From Chloranthus sessilifolius (taxonomy: Eukaryota; Streptophyta; Magnoliopsida; Chloranthales; Chloranthaceae), in NCBI GenBank assembly GCA_021018995.1, contig CM037587.1, positions 59,742,104 through 59,806,103 of the forward strand: a stretch of 64,000 nt of DNA, in the 5' to 3' direction. The notes beneath the pieces are model-generated. The model ran no database searches and had not been told where the DNA came from. It saw only the letters and a program-made list of their open reading frames with translations. Made by a program: the position numbers and the translations under genes. Position 1 is the first letter of the stretch, and each line of letters opens with the position of its first letter. This document shows, piece by piece, positions 42,795 to 55,362 of this stretch.

Positions 42795-45393
42795 ATGGCA
42801 TCACCTTATCCTCCGTCATCCTGTAGGGGAAGAAGGAGAAAGCTTTACAGGCCCCATCTGAGGCACCCGTACCCCACTCGTCACCAAGCCATGTCGTGGG
42901 CAGTGGATCCGACAAACGCTGATCCCGACTAATCCCCACCATGTTCTCCAACTCACTCCCATGTGAAAGAGATGTTCACATCCATCCCCCTCACCCAACC
43001 TCTCTTTATCGTCACCGGCCCCTTCGGTGCCCCTATCTTCCCATCCACCACCTCTTAAAACACCCAAAATCTGACACCCCATTCCCCATCATTTTACCAA
43101 AACATGCCCATTCCCCCCCTGATGTACATGCCAAATCAATTCCCTACCTTTACCACCATACCCCATCCTTCATCTTCCCAACATATACCCGATCCACTCG
43201 CCTTCCCCTATACCACACCCAGTTTCTCCGATCCACCACATGCCCTCCTATCTACTCAGGTCATGCCCAATTTTACCGGGGCCATGCCCAATTTTTCCCA
43301 CACATCCACTTCACCCCACATTCCCTCAAATGAACCATTTCCATCCACCCCCTCTCCAATGGCCATGATGGATGAGATGGTACGGGCTTACACCAATTGG
43401 AATGCCTTCCAAAACATCCCCCCTCATTCTAACCACACATCTTCCAACCCATCGTACACACTCCCAAGTCTCCATGCTTCATTAACTAAAACCCACAAAG
43501 GCCCAATAGTCCAAACCGCTATCATCCACACCCTTCAGGGTCCACTGAGCCAGACCCACCAAGGCTCAATGGGCCAGACCAACCAAGGCCTAATGGGTCA
43601 AACCCATTGGGGCCCAATGGGCCCAATGGGCCAAATTTCTCAAGGCCTTCTGGCCCAGACCCCTCCAAGTTCCTTATCCTATACCCAAAGTCCAGCAAGG
43701 CCCAAACCTTGGGTCCACATACCCATACCGTCCACAATTCCCTCAATATCTCCCTCACACACAAACCTCCCACCCGACCCAAGGCGGAAGCCTGACACCT
43801 ATCCTCCATCAACCCCAATTCACCATGTCCCTACACCCCAAAGTGATCTCCAAGCTTTCCCCCAAACATAGTGGCCCAATCAGGACCCAACCCAAAAACT
43901 AAATTCCACTCATCCTATCAATCCACAGAACTTCCCTCACCTCCAATGGTCCCACCCGACACCTATCCAGCCCAGCCAGCACCAACAAGAAAATATCACC
44001 ATCATTACACCATATGTAGACCCACAATATGAGGAAGATGAGATCAAGAATAACAAGGCTTACGTTGGGGCATTTGCCAACATCAATCCTCCACTCATAA
44101 TCACCAACCCCCCGGTAATACAAAGTGAATCAAGGTCGACCGTTGGAAAAATAACCCCACTGTCTAAAGAGTCTGAGTAGTTGAAAGAACAATTGGATAA
44201 AATCCAGAAGCAAATGTTGAAGATGGATGGAGCCAAAATCCATGCCATGGATTTCTAGGACTTATGTTTATTTGCAGAAGTCCCCTTGCCCCCAAAATTC
44301 AAAATGTCGGTCTTTGATAATTATAATGGCATGGGCAACCCCATCGCACACCTCAAGTCCTATTGTGGGGACATGTGCCAATTGGGGGGACAAGCTTATG
44401 CTTATAAAAGTCTTTCAGAAAAGTCTGACGGGCCTGACCTTGAGGTGGTTCACGTCCCTATAACCATCCATGATAAAATATGGAAAGATCTGACACATTT
44501 ATTCAAAGAGTAGTATGTCTACAACATAGACATCGAACCTCGCCAGTCCGATCTGGTCGAGTTAAAGTAGAACTCTAATGAGATCTTCAGCGATTACCTT
44601 GGGCATTGGAGAGCACTGGCAGCTCAGGTAAGAAATAGAATACCTGACAATGAGCAGATTGAGATGATCTCAAAAAATACCTTGTCAGTCATCTCAGACT
44701 TCCTTGTTTACCAATAGCAGTCCAGCTTTACAGATTTGGTGAGGAACGCCAATCGTTGTAAGGATGCTATCAGGGCGTTTAAGCAAGAATGTTTCTGGTG
44801 GGGCCGGCGGGGTCAGGAGATTCTCTGAGCAGAGGAATGATAAAAGAACTAGGATAGATGTGCAGAATGTCACGAATGTTAGGCCTAACACTCGTATAAT
44901 CCCATTCCAATTTAAACTCACACAACCAGCTCCAGTCAGAAGTGAGCCGATACAGAGAACCGAGAATGGATAGGGGGCACAGATGACCCTGAAATAGAGA
45001 AATGCCCACTTTGACCGAGTGTTCACACCTTTGGGGCAATCACTGAATGTTTTGTTGCCCTTACTAATAGAAAAAGGGTTGGTCACAGCATTCCAATCGC
45101 GGCCTCCACCAAATCCCATCCTAAGGAACTATGATCCCAACACCCATTGCAACTTCCTCCAAGGGCTTGGTCACCCAACTGATCGCTGCTGCCCATTAAA
45201 GTATGCAATACAGGATCTGATTGAGGTCGAGAAAATCATTCCCCCTGCACCTCCCCATGCTAACCAGCATGCAAACATATATCAGGTGCCACTGACACCA
45301 CATCCACCTGGTGGAATGGGCCCAAGACTCACTATTGGCATGCGAGCAGAGGATGATGAAGAATTTGACCCATCGGATTACATTTGCGACTAG
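42795..45393 (+). pseudogene. gag: Gag of the Tat-like element E2
   Basis: ATG 42795 opens a basic start (CRGRRRKLYRPHLRHPYP) aligned with copy A's start at 10684. A Pro/Ser/Thr/His-rich region and a Gln-rich repeat (GSMGQTNQGLMGQTHWGPMG) follow; stops at 42927 and 43058 precede the long open stretch 43104-43871. The capsid core is spread over two frames at 44227-44720 (MSVFDNYNGMGNPIAHLKSY; LTGLTLRWFTSL; WRALAAQV). A zinc-finger-like CNFLQGLGHPTDRC near 45150-45190 and a DDEEFDPSDYICD end close the gene. At least eight stops or shifts. Confidence 0.85.
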
Positions 45394-46188
45394 GAAAATT
45401 TTGTGGCACCACTGCAAAGAGACTAAGAAGATAGAAGTATTGGGCTAATTGAACCTCTGAACTTGGCGGATTATTTTCCCAACCCCACTCCATAAATAGA
45501 ACCCTCAGATCTTAGGGCATATTTCCCAGCACCAACTCCCATTAACTACATCCAAATAAACTCCTATCAACTGTACACTGCATTCTCTACCAGTTACCCC
45601 ATGGCTGATTATCTCCCCCATCCCCCTCCATCACCTATCAGTCATCAATGGCCCACCCTTGCCATATCGCCCCTGATACGATCACCCGCAATCTTAGCCA
45701 ATCCCGCTTTTTCCACCTACCTGTCTCTTACTGAGGTTAACCAGGTATGGCCCACCCATCCCCGTCCATCAACACTGGTATCTCCAGCACCCCTTGTTAT
45801 CCTGTTCTAGATCACAGGACCAACATACAGTCCTCATCAGGTCCCACTCAGTTATGATCAAACGGGCATTAATATAAGCAACAGCAGGGAAGGGGCAGTT
45901 GATTTTATCACCAGGTTTGGGAAGATCTCTAAACAGCCAGAAGCACCAACACTAGCGCCAGCCCGACCAGAGGGATAGAAGGATACCACTGTAGTAAACC
46001 CGTTTGAAAAAATGAGCTGAGAACACAAACTTGAAACTCAGTTAAGGAGAATGCCGACCTATATCTCGGTCTGAGATCTATTAATGATGTCCCCACTCCA
46101 TTTCCAAGCTCTAATGGGGGCGCTAAAAAATGAACATGTGTCTCTTCAAGTAAGCCCAGATGAGGTTGGGCAGATAAACAGGTAGCTG
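45394..46188 (+). pseudogene. Gag-protease linker of E2
   Basis: No conserved domain. Short Pro-rich frames such as 45601-45810 (YLPHPPPSPISHQWPTL) are consistent with the variable linker of Tat elements. Stops are frequent. Confidence 0.55.
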
Positions 46189-46527
46189 ATGGGTCCCAAT
46201 GCCATTTCTTTTTCAGATACGGATTTTCCAGAGGAGGGAAATAGTCATGCTAAATCCCTCAACATCACTGTAGAGGCTGGAAACATGGTAATTCCACTGG
46301 TGTTGATTGATAATGGGTCCGCTTTGAATGTGTGCCCTCTAAGAACTGCCACAAAAATAGGTGTGGACCCTTGTATGTTGAGACCAACAAAAACTAGCGC
46401 TAGTGGGTTTGATAATACAATAAGGGAAATAATTGGGGAAGTTGATCTTGAGCTCGTGATCGGACCAATGACCTTTTCCATACCTTTTCAAGTGACGGAT
46501 ATCAAACCCACAAAAGAAGAGGTCTAA
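46189..46527 (+). pseudogene. pol: Aspartic protease (Tat-like)
   Basis: 112 open codons. IPLVLIDNGSALNVCPLRTA holds the D-N-G-S active-site loop of Tat/Ogre proteases; IREIIGEVDLELVIGPMTF is the flap/second half. The frame ends in TAA at 46525 in a conserved DIKPTKEEV context. Part of a broken polyprotein. Confidence 0.85.
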
Positions 46528-48360
46528 GAGGCCAGAGAGACACCCTAAGGCACAACAGCTGCTAGAGCCCAGGGGATCAATTTAAAAGAGGAGTCCCATC
46601 CTAGGCCTCACATTCAGAATACTTTTGTGAGTGTCAGGATTATAAAGATTTATTAGAATGGGGCAACACAATTAATCTCACACAAACCTGTAGCCCTTGT
46701 CCACCCCACCAATCCCAAAATTCTTCCTCCCCATCTAATCACCCCCTATGGTAAAACATCATAGGACCTTACTGATGTTTGATGACAATATCTCAGACAA
46801 ACCCACAACATGATGGAGGCTGGCTCCAAAGAATCATATCAGTCCCCCCCTCCATCCAAATAGGTAAAGGAGTAGCACCACAGGTATGGAATTAGGAGTC
46901 TATGCTCCAAACTCTGGAAGCGGTAAGTGGCCTGAAATTTGGCACCTATTTCCCAAAAAGAAACAACCTATAAAAAGTAAGACAAGCCCTTGGCAGGCAA
47001 TACCGTGTATATATTGGGACATGCTTTGCCAAGAGCCCATTTTCAAAGAAAACAAAAATCCCAAAAACATAGAAAAAATATAAAATCTAAAAATATTGCC
47101 TTTTAAAATTCTAAACAAAGTTAAAGAAAATGATGCCTTAATAGAAAAGCCCGTCCCATGTAAAATCGACCCTTTTCCTGTAGAAATACAGGAATAGGTA
47201 GGAGTGACGAGTCTGGATGAAGAAAACCCTACTGAGGAGCTCCCCAATGAACTCCTTGAGCAGTTTGCCGACTTTGAGCATGGCCCTACCCCCATTGTTG
47301 AGGAAACTAAGGATGTCAACCTAGGGACCGAGGAGGCTCCTAAAATTATAAAGATTGAAACGTCGCTGTCTCCTGAGGAAAGAAAAGGCATGATTGATTT
47401 TCTTAGGTCATACCTAGACGTATTCGCATGGTCGTACAAGGACATGCCTAGTCTAGACCCCGATTTGGTCGAGCATGAGTTGCCACTCTACCTTGATATC
47501 AAGCTAGTCAAACAGAAGTTGAGGTGACTCTGACCCGAGTGGATGCTGAAACTAAAAATGAGGTAAGCAAGCAATATGATGCAGAATTTCTCATGGTCTC
47601 CAAGCACCCTCAGTGGGTAGCCAATATCGTTCCAGTGCTAAAGAAGGATGGAAAGGTTTGCATATGCATTGATTTTAGAAACCTCAACAGGGCGAGCCCT
47701 AAGGATGACTTCCCTTTGCAACACATCAACTCTTGGTCGATAACACTGCTAAGCACAGGATGCTCTCGTTCATGGACGGATTCTCTGGATACAATTAGAT
47801 CAAGATGGTGGTGGCAGATCGAGAGAAGACAACATTTATCACCCCCTAGGAAACTTTCTGCTATCGAGTCATGCCATTCGGGTTGAAAAATGTTGGGCCA
47901 ACGTACCAAAGAGCTATGACGGCGCTCTTCCAAAGCATGACGCATCGAGAAATTGAGGTGTACGTCAACGACATGATCGCCAAGTCACCAGAACGAAGTG
48001 ACCATCTGATAAACCTCTAAAAGTTGTCTGAGAGACTGAGAAAATATAAGTTATGTCTGAATCCTCAGATTGGTGCCATGTCAGGAAAGTTACTAGGATT
48101 CATTGTCAGTAGAAGAGGTATCACGGTTGACCCAGTCAAGGTAAAGGCCATCACGTAAATGCCACCACCGTCTACCAAAAAAGAGGTAAAAGGTTTCTTG
48201 GGCAGGATACAGTACATCAGCCAGTTTATTATACAACTCACTCCTAGCTGCACGTCTATCTTCAAGCTGCTAAGGAAAGATTCTCTCATTGAATGGAACG
48301 ATGACTGTCAAGCAGCATTCGATAAAATCAAGGGCTACCTTCTCAACCCTTAGTATTAGT
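46528..48360 (+). pseudogene. pol: Reverse transcriptase (Tat-like)
   Basis: From 47204 the conserved N-terminal part reads RKGMIDFLRSYLDVFAWSYK and GLDPDLVEH-like. RT motifs: QWVANIVPVLKKDGKV, FRNLNRASPKDDFPLQHI, then a frame change near 47740, MLSFMDGFSGYNQIKM (first catalytic D kept), VMPFGLKNVGPTYQRAM, EVYVNDMIAKS (the YVDD motif is YVND), LLGFIVSRRGITVDP and VKGFLGRIQYISQFI. Several stops and at least two frameshifts. Confidence 0.88.
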
Positions 48361-48780
48361 ACTGCTTGAGCCAGGGAGACCACTCTTAATGTATCTCTCC
48401 ATGATGGAAGTTTCAATGGGATGTGTCCTAGGGCAGCCTGACGAGACAGGAAGAAGAGAGCATGCCATCTACTACTTGAGCAAGAAGTTCATCGACTATG
48501 AGACGTGCTATTCTCAACTGGAGAAAGCATGCTTGGCTCTCATGTGGGCTAGATAGACGCTTTGCCACTACTTGTTATCCCAAGCCGTTCTACTCCTAGC
48601 ACGCATGATTCTATTTAAGTACCTGTTCAAAAAGCCGGCCCTCACTAGGCAAACAGCACGCTGACATCTTCTCTTATCAAAATTTGTCATCACCTATGTC
48701 ACTCATAAGTCAATCAAGGGGTAGGCACTCGCTGATCATCTTACCAAAAATCCCTTACCCGATTATGAACCTCTGAGGAT
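48361..48780 (+). pseudogene. pol: First RNase H domain (Tat-like)
   Basis: Traces across frames: YLSMMEVSMGCVLGQPDETG, EHAIYYLSKKFIDYETCYSQ and LEKACLALMWA. Interrupted by stops. Spacing after RT is normal. Confidence 0.7.
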
Positions 48781-49381
48781 AAAATTCCCAGACAAGGACA
48801 TCTTGTTCATGATAGAGGATGATATAGTAGAGACAGTGGAGTCCTGGGTGATGCACTTCGACGAGGTAGCAAATGTCAAGGGCCAGGGAGTCGGCGCTAT
48901 TCTGATTTTATCGAAAGGATCACACATACCAGTCTTCATTAAGCTCAACTTGCCATACACAAATAACATGGTCTAGTATAAAGCCTGTGCAGTTGGACTG
49001 TATGCGGCACTTGACTTGAAAGTAACCCACCTCAGGGTATTTGGTGATTCACAGCTGATCATATGCCAGATAAATAGAGATTGGATGATGAAAGATGAGA
49101 AGTTGATCCCATACCATGAACAAGTTGAAGATCTGATAGTGTGCTTTGATGATGTTACTTTCTCCTATGTCCCACGGATAAGGAATCCCTTCTTCGACGC
49201 GTTAGCAACTTTGGCATCGATGGTAGAAATCTGGTATGGTACCGAGATGAAGCCAATCATGATTGAATATAGGAATGAGCCGGCCTTCTGCCTCCAGATC
49301 GAGGAACCCACTGGGCCTAATGATGAGTCTCCATGGTTCTCAGATATCAAGAATTTCCTTGAAACTCGCACCTTCCCGTAG
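48781..49381 (+). pseudogene. pol: Second (archaeal-type) RNase H domain
   Basis: WVMHFDEVANVKGQGVGAIL, AVGLYAALDLKVTHLRVFGD and DSQLIICQINRDWMMKDEKL, then YVPRIRNPFFDALATLAS. This second RNase H is a known extra domain of Tat-lineage elements. The usual DGS-type first motif reads DEV here. The piece 49016-49381 is open for 121 codons. Confidence 0.82.
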
Positions 49382-50575
49382 GGGACATCTAGAGAGGACC
49401 GACAAACCATCCAGTGATTAGTCATTAGTTACTTCATTGTGGCGAGTGCCTTTACAAGTGATCCTATAACAACATCTTGCTCAGATGCCTTACTGAGGGC
49501 GTAGTAGCCGACATCATGAAGGAGGTCCACGAGGGAGTATGTGGTGCCCACGTCAATGGCTACATGCTCACTAAAAAGATTTTACGCCAAGGATACTTCT
49601 GGACCCCTATGGAATTTGATTGTTGCAAACACGTTCGGAAGTGCTACAAATGTCAAGAGCACTCCAGTTTGATACACGCCCCACCCATTGATCTTCACAG
49701 CATGACCACTCCTTGGGCATTCGCTACTTGGGGCCTCAACGTCATCAAAAAGGTTGATCTGAAAGCTTCCAATGGACATCAGTTTATCCTTGTCGCCATC
49801 GAGTACTTCACCAAATGGGTAGAGGCAACTTATACAAATATCACCCCCACCCATGTCGAGAAGTTCATCAGGAACAATATCGTTTGTCAGTTTGGTGTGC
49901 TCAAACACACCATCATAGATAATGACACTAACTTTGCGAACAAGCGCATCAAGGACTTCTGCGAGCAGTATAAAATCAAGCACCATCGCTCGTCGCCATA
50001 ACGACCATAAACCATTGGGGCCGTGGAAGCTGCTAACAAAATGGTCGTCCACATCCTAGAGAAAATGGTCATCACCTATCGAGATTGGAGTGAAATGTTA
50101 TCATTTGCACTATGGGCCTACCGAACATCGATCCGTACTGCTACAAGGGCAACACCATTCTCCCCTGTGTATGGAACTGAGGTCGTCCTACCAGTCGAGG
50201 TTGAGGTACCTTTGCTCCATATCCTCATGGAATTAGGCCTACCCGAAGCGGAAGGGAGAGATCCTGCTTTGAGCAGTTGAACCTGTTGGACGAGAAAAGG
50301 CTCCTAGCCTTGTGTCATACCCAAGTGTACTAAGGGCGAATGGCACGCACTTACGAAAAATGTGTTCACGGTCGAGATCTGAAGGTAGGAGACATCGTAC
50401 TCAAGAAAATCTTCCCATCCCTCCACGCCGATTCGAGAGGGAATTCAGGCCTAACTGGGAAGGACCTTACATCATCCGAGAGGTGCTCCCGGGATACGCT
50501 ATCCGCCTTGCCACCATGGACGGAGATCACTTTCCTGAGCCCATCAACGCACTTTCCCAAGCCCATCAACGCTAG
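49382..50575 (+). pseudogene. pol: Integrase (Tat-like)
   Basis: The zinc part is good: HEGVCGAHVNGYMLTKKILR, CCKHVRKCYKCQEHS. In the core the first D is replaced (WGLNVIKKVDLKAS, usual WGLD), the second is kept (HTIIDNDTNFANKRIKDFCE) and the E is kept in GAVEAANKMVVHILEKM. The C-terminus follows in two frames: LWAYRTSIRTATRATPFSPV and REFRPNWEGPYIIREVLPGY. Stops at 50001 and 50280 separate the pieces. Confidence 0.88.
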
Positions 50576-52182
50576 ATACATCTGACGATTCTATTCCTAA
50601 GTCTCCGCGACAAGGTCCGTATTGACAAAAATGGATACATGACTACTTAAGGATAGTTTAAAAAGAGGCTATCACTTCAAAGCCTAGTAGCCAAAAAGCG
50701 TCCCTGAATACTCATACCCCTTGCTACACCAGTTGAGCCGTTAGCCTTTCTATCATCAACCCTTCCCAAAAAATGTGTGTATATACCAAACAAAAAAAAT
50801 GAAAAAAAGTTACTATTAAAATCCAAAAAAATATAAAAAAGCAAAATCTCAAAAAGAGGAAGTCTAGAAAAAAGAAGCGAAAAGAATAAAAAAAAATAGA
50901 AAAGAAAAAGTAGGGCATGTGCAGTCAAAACTCCCAAGGAAGAAGTGTATTATGACAGCTGGAACCAAATCAAGGAAACCTTTTTGAAAACCCAGAATAC
51001 CTTCAAAATTCCTAACCTATCCCATGGCCACGATACATTCAAAGAAAAAGTCCTCTTTAAGGTCTACAAGCAGTCATAGTATCCAGTGAGTTAGCGCAAG
51101 CCAGGCTGAGAGACAACAAAAGAATTCCATCTAGCTAGCCATGACGGAGTCGACATCCATGTCTTGGTCTTTGATAAGATAAGAAAATAATAATAATAAT
51201 AATAAAATAAATCCAAGCCCAAAGCAAAGAGGACATGGTGAAAACTCGAAAGAGCTCCATGGATAAAAATAATGAGCTTGTTCGAACCAGGTGAAAACCT
51301 GAAAAGGCGCCTAGGATAAAAATGCAAACCCATGGACGTAGTAAAAATTCGAGAGGGTGCTATGGGTAAAAATAGGGAAACAACGGGCATGACGGAAACC
51401 CACCTTGGGCATTGTGAGTAAGAAAGTTGAAAAGGAGAAAAAAAAAAAAAAAAAAAAAAAAGATCCCCTCGGTTCCCCTCCTGCATTACCCGATTCTCAA
51501 TGGGGCCGCTCATGTTAGCTCAAATTCGGGTCTCGACCAAGAATGTTTTCGTAACTGCACAGTCAAATGTATGACCCAGGGTAAGGAGAAAAAGCTCGAT
51601 TCGATCCAAAGGAATAAATCTTTCAGCCTTGGTAAAAATTATTGAACTTCACTCAGGACCAACCATGAAAGGGGGTTCGACCATTCTCAAAAGGGGACCC
51701 GTCATCTCCCCGATTATTAAGGCATTGAGCCAAAACAAAAACAAAAAAGAGGGCAAGGAGACCATTTTTTTCAAAGATAATAGATTTCCCTTCCCCATTT
51801 TCACTCCCACACTATGTGCACTACCAAAGGGCAAGGAGCTCCTTTTTGCAAAAGATAATAGACTTTATTTTTTGTACCTATACTATGCACTTTCCATCTC
51901 AAAAGAGGTCCATCAATCAAAGAAGGAGAAATAACATTATTTTATAAGATAATAGATTTACCTTTCTCATGTAGAAACCTGTATACAGCTGACACCACAT
52001 CCCAAAAAGTAATATGTGAGATGTTTAACTTCTTTCTTTCTTCCCTTCTTTCTCTTTATAAACGGGCAAAAATAATAAAAACATAAAGAAAATATGTATA
52101 CCAAAAAGATGTATCTAATTAGGGGTTCTTATGCCCCTTTCAATCATTTTGATCTATGCAAAAAGGTATGTGCAAGATGGAA
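50576..52182 (+). other. Spacer between integrase and antisense ORF
   Basis: Non-coding. Contains an AAT microsatellite (51187-51212), a run of about 23 A at 51439-51461 and GATAAAAATG-like phrases repeated at 51260-51370. ORFs here are products of A-runs. Confidence 0.7.
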
Positions 52183-53728
52183 TCAACGACCCAACTCACG
52201 CTTCAAGGCACGAATCTCTGCACGTAAAGAATCCTCCCGTACATCCCGCTCCATCATCCAGTGGCCATGAAGACTCCTATACCATTTTTGGGAGGCATCA
52301 GTAGCACCAAGAGCATCACTCAATGACCCTTCCAGATGAAGGATCTCACACTTAGCTACATCGGCTCTAGCTTCTGCCACATCTACTCTAGCCATCTGTT
52401 CTCTAAATTCTCATGCAGGATTTGCTTCTCGTCCATTAGTAGCTCAATATGGCTCTGAAGCATCGACTCCTTCCTTGGCCAAGACCCCGCCGTATCACTG
52501 CTCTCTGCCTGATCTGAGTGACCAATAGCAGACTTCTCAGATAGTATCCAAGCCTATACTTCGGGGAGGACAAAACCGAATCCCCCTGCTCTAGATCACA
52601 CATGAGCGTCGACTGACGCGTCTCCTAGAGAACAACTATCCTATCCATGTCCCCAGAGGACCCCCGAGAGAAAATCAAGTCACATAGGAGAGGTTTCACC
52701 GCTTTGGGTACCTACAAAGAGCAACCAAACTGACGCAACACCCGAAATGGGAAGTAGTAGGTATTGTCAATCAAGCCAAGGAGGGTGATTCCCTCGTAAT
52801 ATCTGGAACAGACCACCGGGAAGGTCCGGTCTAACCAAGGAAGCCTCCACACCAACTCAGCTTCGACCAGCCAAAGGTTCAACCCCAGCATCTCTCCCTG
52901 TTGAAGCATATGGCATTTGCCCAAAATGAAGCGGGTCACCTCACCACGGACAATATAGAAAAGAGGCATGAGTCCCAAAATAACTAGGTGCTCCCCTAGC
53001 CAAACCTGAAATAGAAGTGGGCATCCCCTAAGGTATGCCACCTTGGCCAAAGAAAAAGCATCAAGGCAACGATAAAGCTTCGTCAGGATCAGATGCATCA
53101 CAGAATGGCCTCCCTCTAATTCGGCCAAGACATCGCAGAGTGCAAGTGAGAAATATTCTCCCCCAGTGAAGAAAAGAACCTCAGAGATGAGACCAAGAGT
53201 AAAAGCCTTCACGTTATAAACATTTCTAATCGGCAACTTTCGCAAGCTCTTGTCGCCAAAAAGTTCTCTCAGGAATTTCATCGAACACTTGGTAGGCCCT
53301 CCCATGAAATTTTTCCCATAATCGAATTTCTTCATACCCAAAGACTTGTGGACGGCTTTGGCGTAACACGGCTTCAGCATCACACTCGTAAGACTTCTTT
53401 GTAGCTTCATACCCGATAGGCTAGCGAGTTCTTCAATTGTGGGAGACAACTCATGATTCCCAAAATGGAAGACATGGGTATCCACTTCCCAAAAAGAGGT
53501 CATCGCATGAAGGTCCCACCGTGGAGGAATCTCCAAAAAAGATGAGAGGCGGGCCAATCCGAGCCCATTCAGACCCACAAGCTCCCTCTTATTCAAACTC
53601 TCTAACCACTTCTTTAAGAAACTGGGCCCCGTGCCCAATAAGGGTCCTATAGTGGTCCTGGATCCCCCATGAGAGGTGGGGTAGGAAAGTGGGTCCACTG
53701 ACATACAAAGATGTTCCCCAGGATACAA
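52183..53728 (-). pseudogene. Antisense ORF with DUF7745/plant-mobile-domain-like protein
   Basis: Antisense to pol. From ATG 53728 a 338-codon frame is open to 52712. Motifs: LVGLNGLGLARLSSFLEIP, TSFWEVDTHVFHFGNHELSP then TIEELASLSGM, which match the FWD..YRCFTFG..ELxPTIEEYAAL signature of DUF7745/plant mobile domain proteins; LFGDKSLRKLPIRNVYNVKA and FQVWLGEHLVILGL follow. After the TAG at 52712 the C-terminus continues with damage as a coiled coil (LQSHIELLMDEKQILHENL; ARVDVAEARADVAKCEILHL) ending RAEIRALKRELGR at 52183. Antisense ORFs in this place are known in Tat elements. Function unknown. Confidence 0.75.
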
Positions 53729-54369
53729 ATGCAGGATGATGGACCCACCCTCGAGAAAGCTAGGAGAAAAGCAGCAGCAAAAAGTACCAAACCTAAGTCA
53801 AAAGAGAAGGAAAAGAGGGCATTATCGTGCTTAAAAAGCCCCACTTTCCTTAGGAAGCCCTAAAACAAAAAAAGAAGCAAGAACAAAATTCTTTATGTGC
53901 ACGCACAAAAAAAAAAGAAAGAACAAAAAGAAGAAAAGAAAATTTTTATGTGCCCGAACCTAGATCCAAGGAAAAAGAAAAAAAAAATGCCCTAATCAAA
54001 AAATTACTCAAGAAAAAAAAATAGGGCATCATTTGAGCCTATTTACATGAAATATAATCAAACCAAGCATTGATAACCATGCTTACAAGAGAAATCATCC
54101 ATATGTCATCTAAAGAAGCAGAGAATCATAACCACATTGCAAAAGAATTGAAGAAAGATCAAATAAAATGGGATTAAACAATGATTACCTTCAAGAAAAT
54201 GGGTCCTTGATTTGACGTTGAGTGGGAGTTTAATCAGCACAAGCAAGCACCGACAATGAAGCGCGATTCGAATCGATCCAAGGGAGTCCTAGGAAGAGGT
54301 CTCGTTTTACTTTAGGAAAAGGGGGGAGAGAATTTATTTTAAAATAATGCCCTTTTGACTCGGACTTGT
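53729..54369 (-). other. Region upstream of the antisense ORF
   Basis: Non-coding, A-rich on the plus strand (T-rich for the antisense gene). It ends at the hairpin array at 54370. It may hold the promoter and leader of the antisense ORF; no clear TATA box was picked out. Confidence 0.4.
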
Positions 54370-54515
54370 TCCTAAGGTTCTAGTGCATGTATTACACGCG
54401 CCAGGCTATTTTTTGGCTCAATTTGGTATGGCGTGTGTAATACACGCGCCAAGCCATTGCTGACTAAGATTTGTCTTGGTTCATGTATTTAACATGCCGA
54501 GCCTAGCCTGACTTT
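54370..54515. repeat. GGCGTGTGTAATACACGCGCC array (E2 3' region)
   Basis: Three to four copies including GTGCATGTATTACACGCGCCA and TGGCGTGTGTAATACACGCGC. In antisense orientation it is about 640 bases upstream of ATG 53728. Confidence 0.88.
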
Positions 54516-55362
54516 TGACTCTATTGTGCACACCCCCAGACGATAAGTCGATCTCCATTTGATCTGCCTCAGAGGTTGTGCTAGAATAAGTGCCTCGAGA
54601 TTAATAAGCATCCTGAGCACAAATGAAATAACAGTTAAAAAGTAAAAAAAAAATTCACATAAAAGAGTTTTAAAAATTCCACATGAAATAATAGAAAAAA
54701 ATTCACATAAAAAGTCATATAATTCCACATAAAATGATAGAAAATTCCGCTTAAAATAACAAAAAAATCTACAAAAATAATGTATTTTAGAAAAAGTGGC
54801 ATGTACTCCCAAAAAGCATTGCGACATCAATTCGCTCTGCTCGGGTAGTCATGCTAAATCAATTTCGAGACTGATGGGTTTGCCCAAAGACCTCGAACCC
54901 TGCTTCATGCAGGGGCACCCATGGCTAGTCAAATGGGGCAATCAATGCCTCACATGATCGGACACAAACTATGGACCTTTGCGTATTTGCTTCGCACCCA
55001 TATCTCAGAATGGGTCGGTCACCCCCCAACTTACGGGGCTATTTTCTTTAGAATGAGACTTGAACATCAAACACCTCCAATCATCTTGAGAAGCGGATGT
55101 TTTTCCCAACATATTGGGCTTTCGTAACACTCTCCATCTTGGTTATGCCTTGTAATGTCACTAAGCACTTGGGGACTGATAGCCTTGAGGAATGGACATT
55201 TTTCCCAACATACAGGGTTTCCGTTTAATCACCATGTTACCCACCTAATATTTGAGGTTCATTTTTAAATATGAAAAACCCGTCAGTGATGCCTTGGGCC
55301 TCTTTAGATGTCTCTTTCTTTGGCATGCGATCGTTAGTTATCGGATACGAATGAGGGGCATC
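54516..55362 (+). other. 3' end of the E2 internal region with polypurine tract
   Basis: A stretch of repeated TTCACATAAAA/CCACATAAAAT phrases (54652-54750), then non-coding DNA, ending ATGAGGGGCATC at 55351-55362 directly before the 3' LTR. Confidence 0.8.

Larger units (their letters stand above)
41416..55362 (+). mobile_element. Tat/Ogre-like element E2, internal region
   Basis: Primer site 41420-41437, leader, gag 42795-45393, protease 46189-46527, RT and two RNase H domains 46528-49381, integrase 49382-50575, antisense ORF 52183-53728, hairpin array 54370-54515 and polypurine tract by 55362. Dual RNase H plus an antisense ORF between integrase and 3' LTR are hallmarks of the Tat group. 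The coding regions are full of stops and frameshifts. Confidence 0.88.

Noticed and set aside
51427-51645. Frame with a poly-lysine run
   Set aside because: Made by a 23-base A run in the non-coding spacer of E2.
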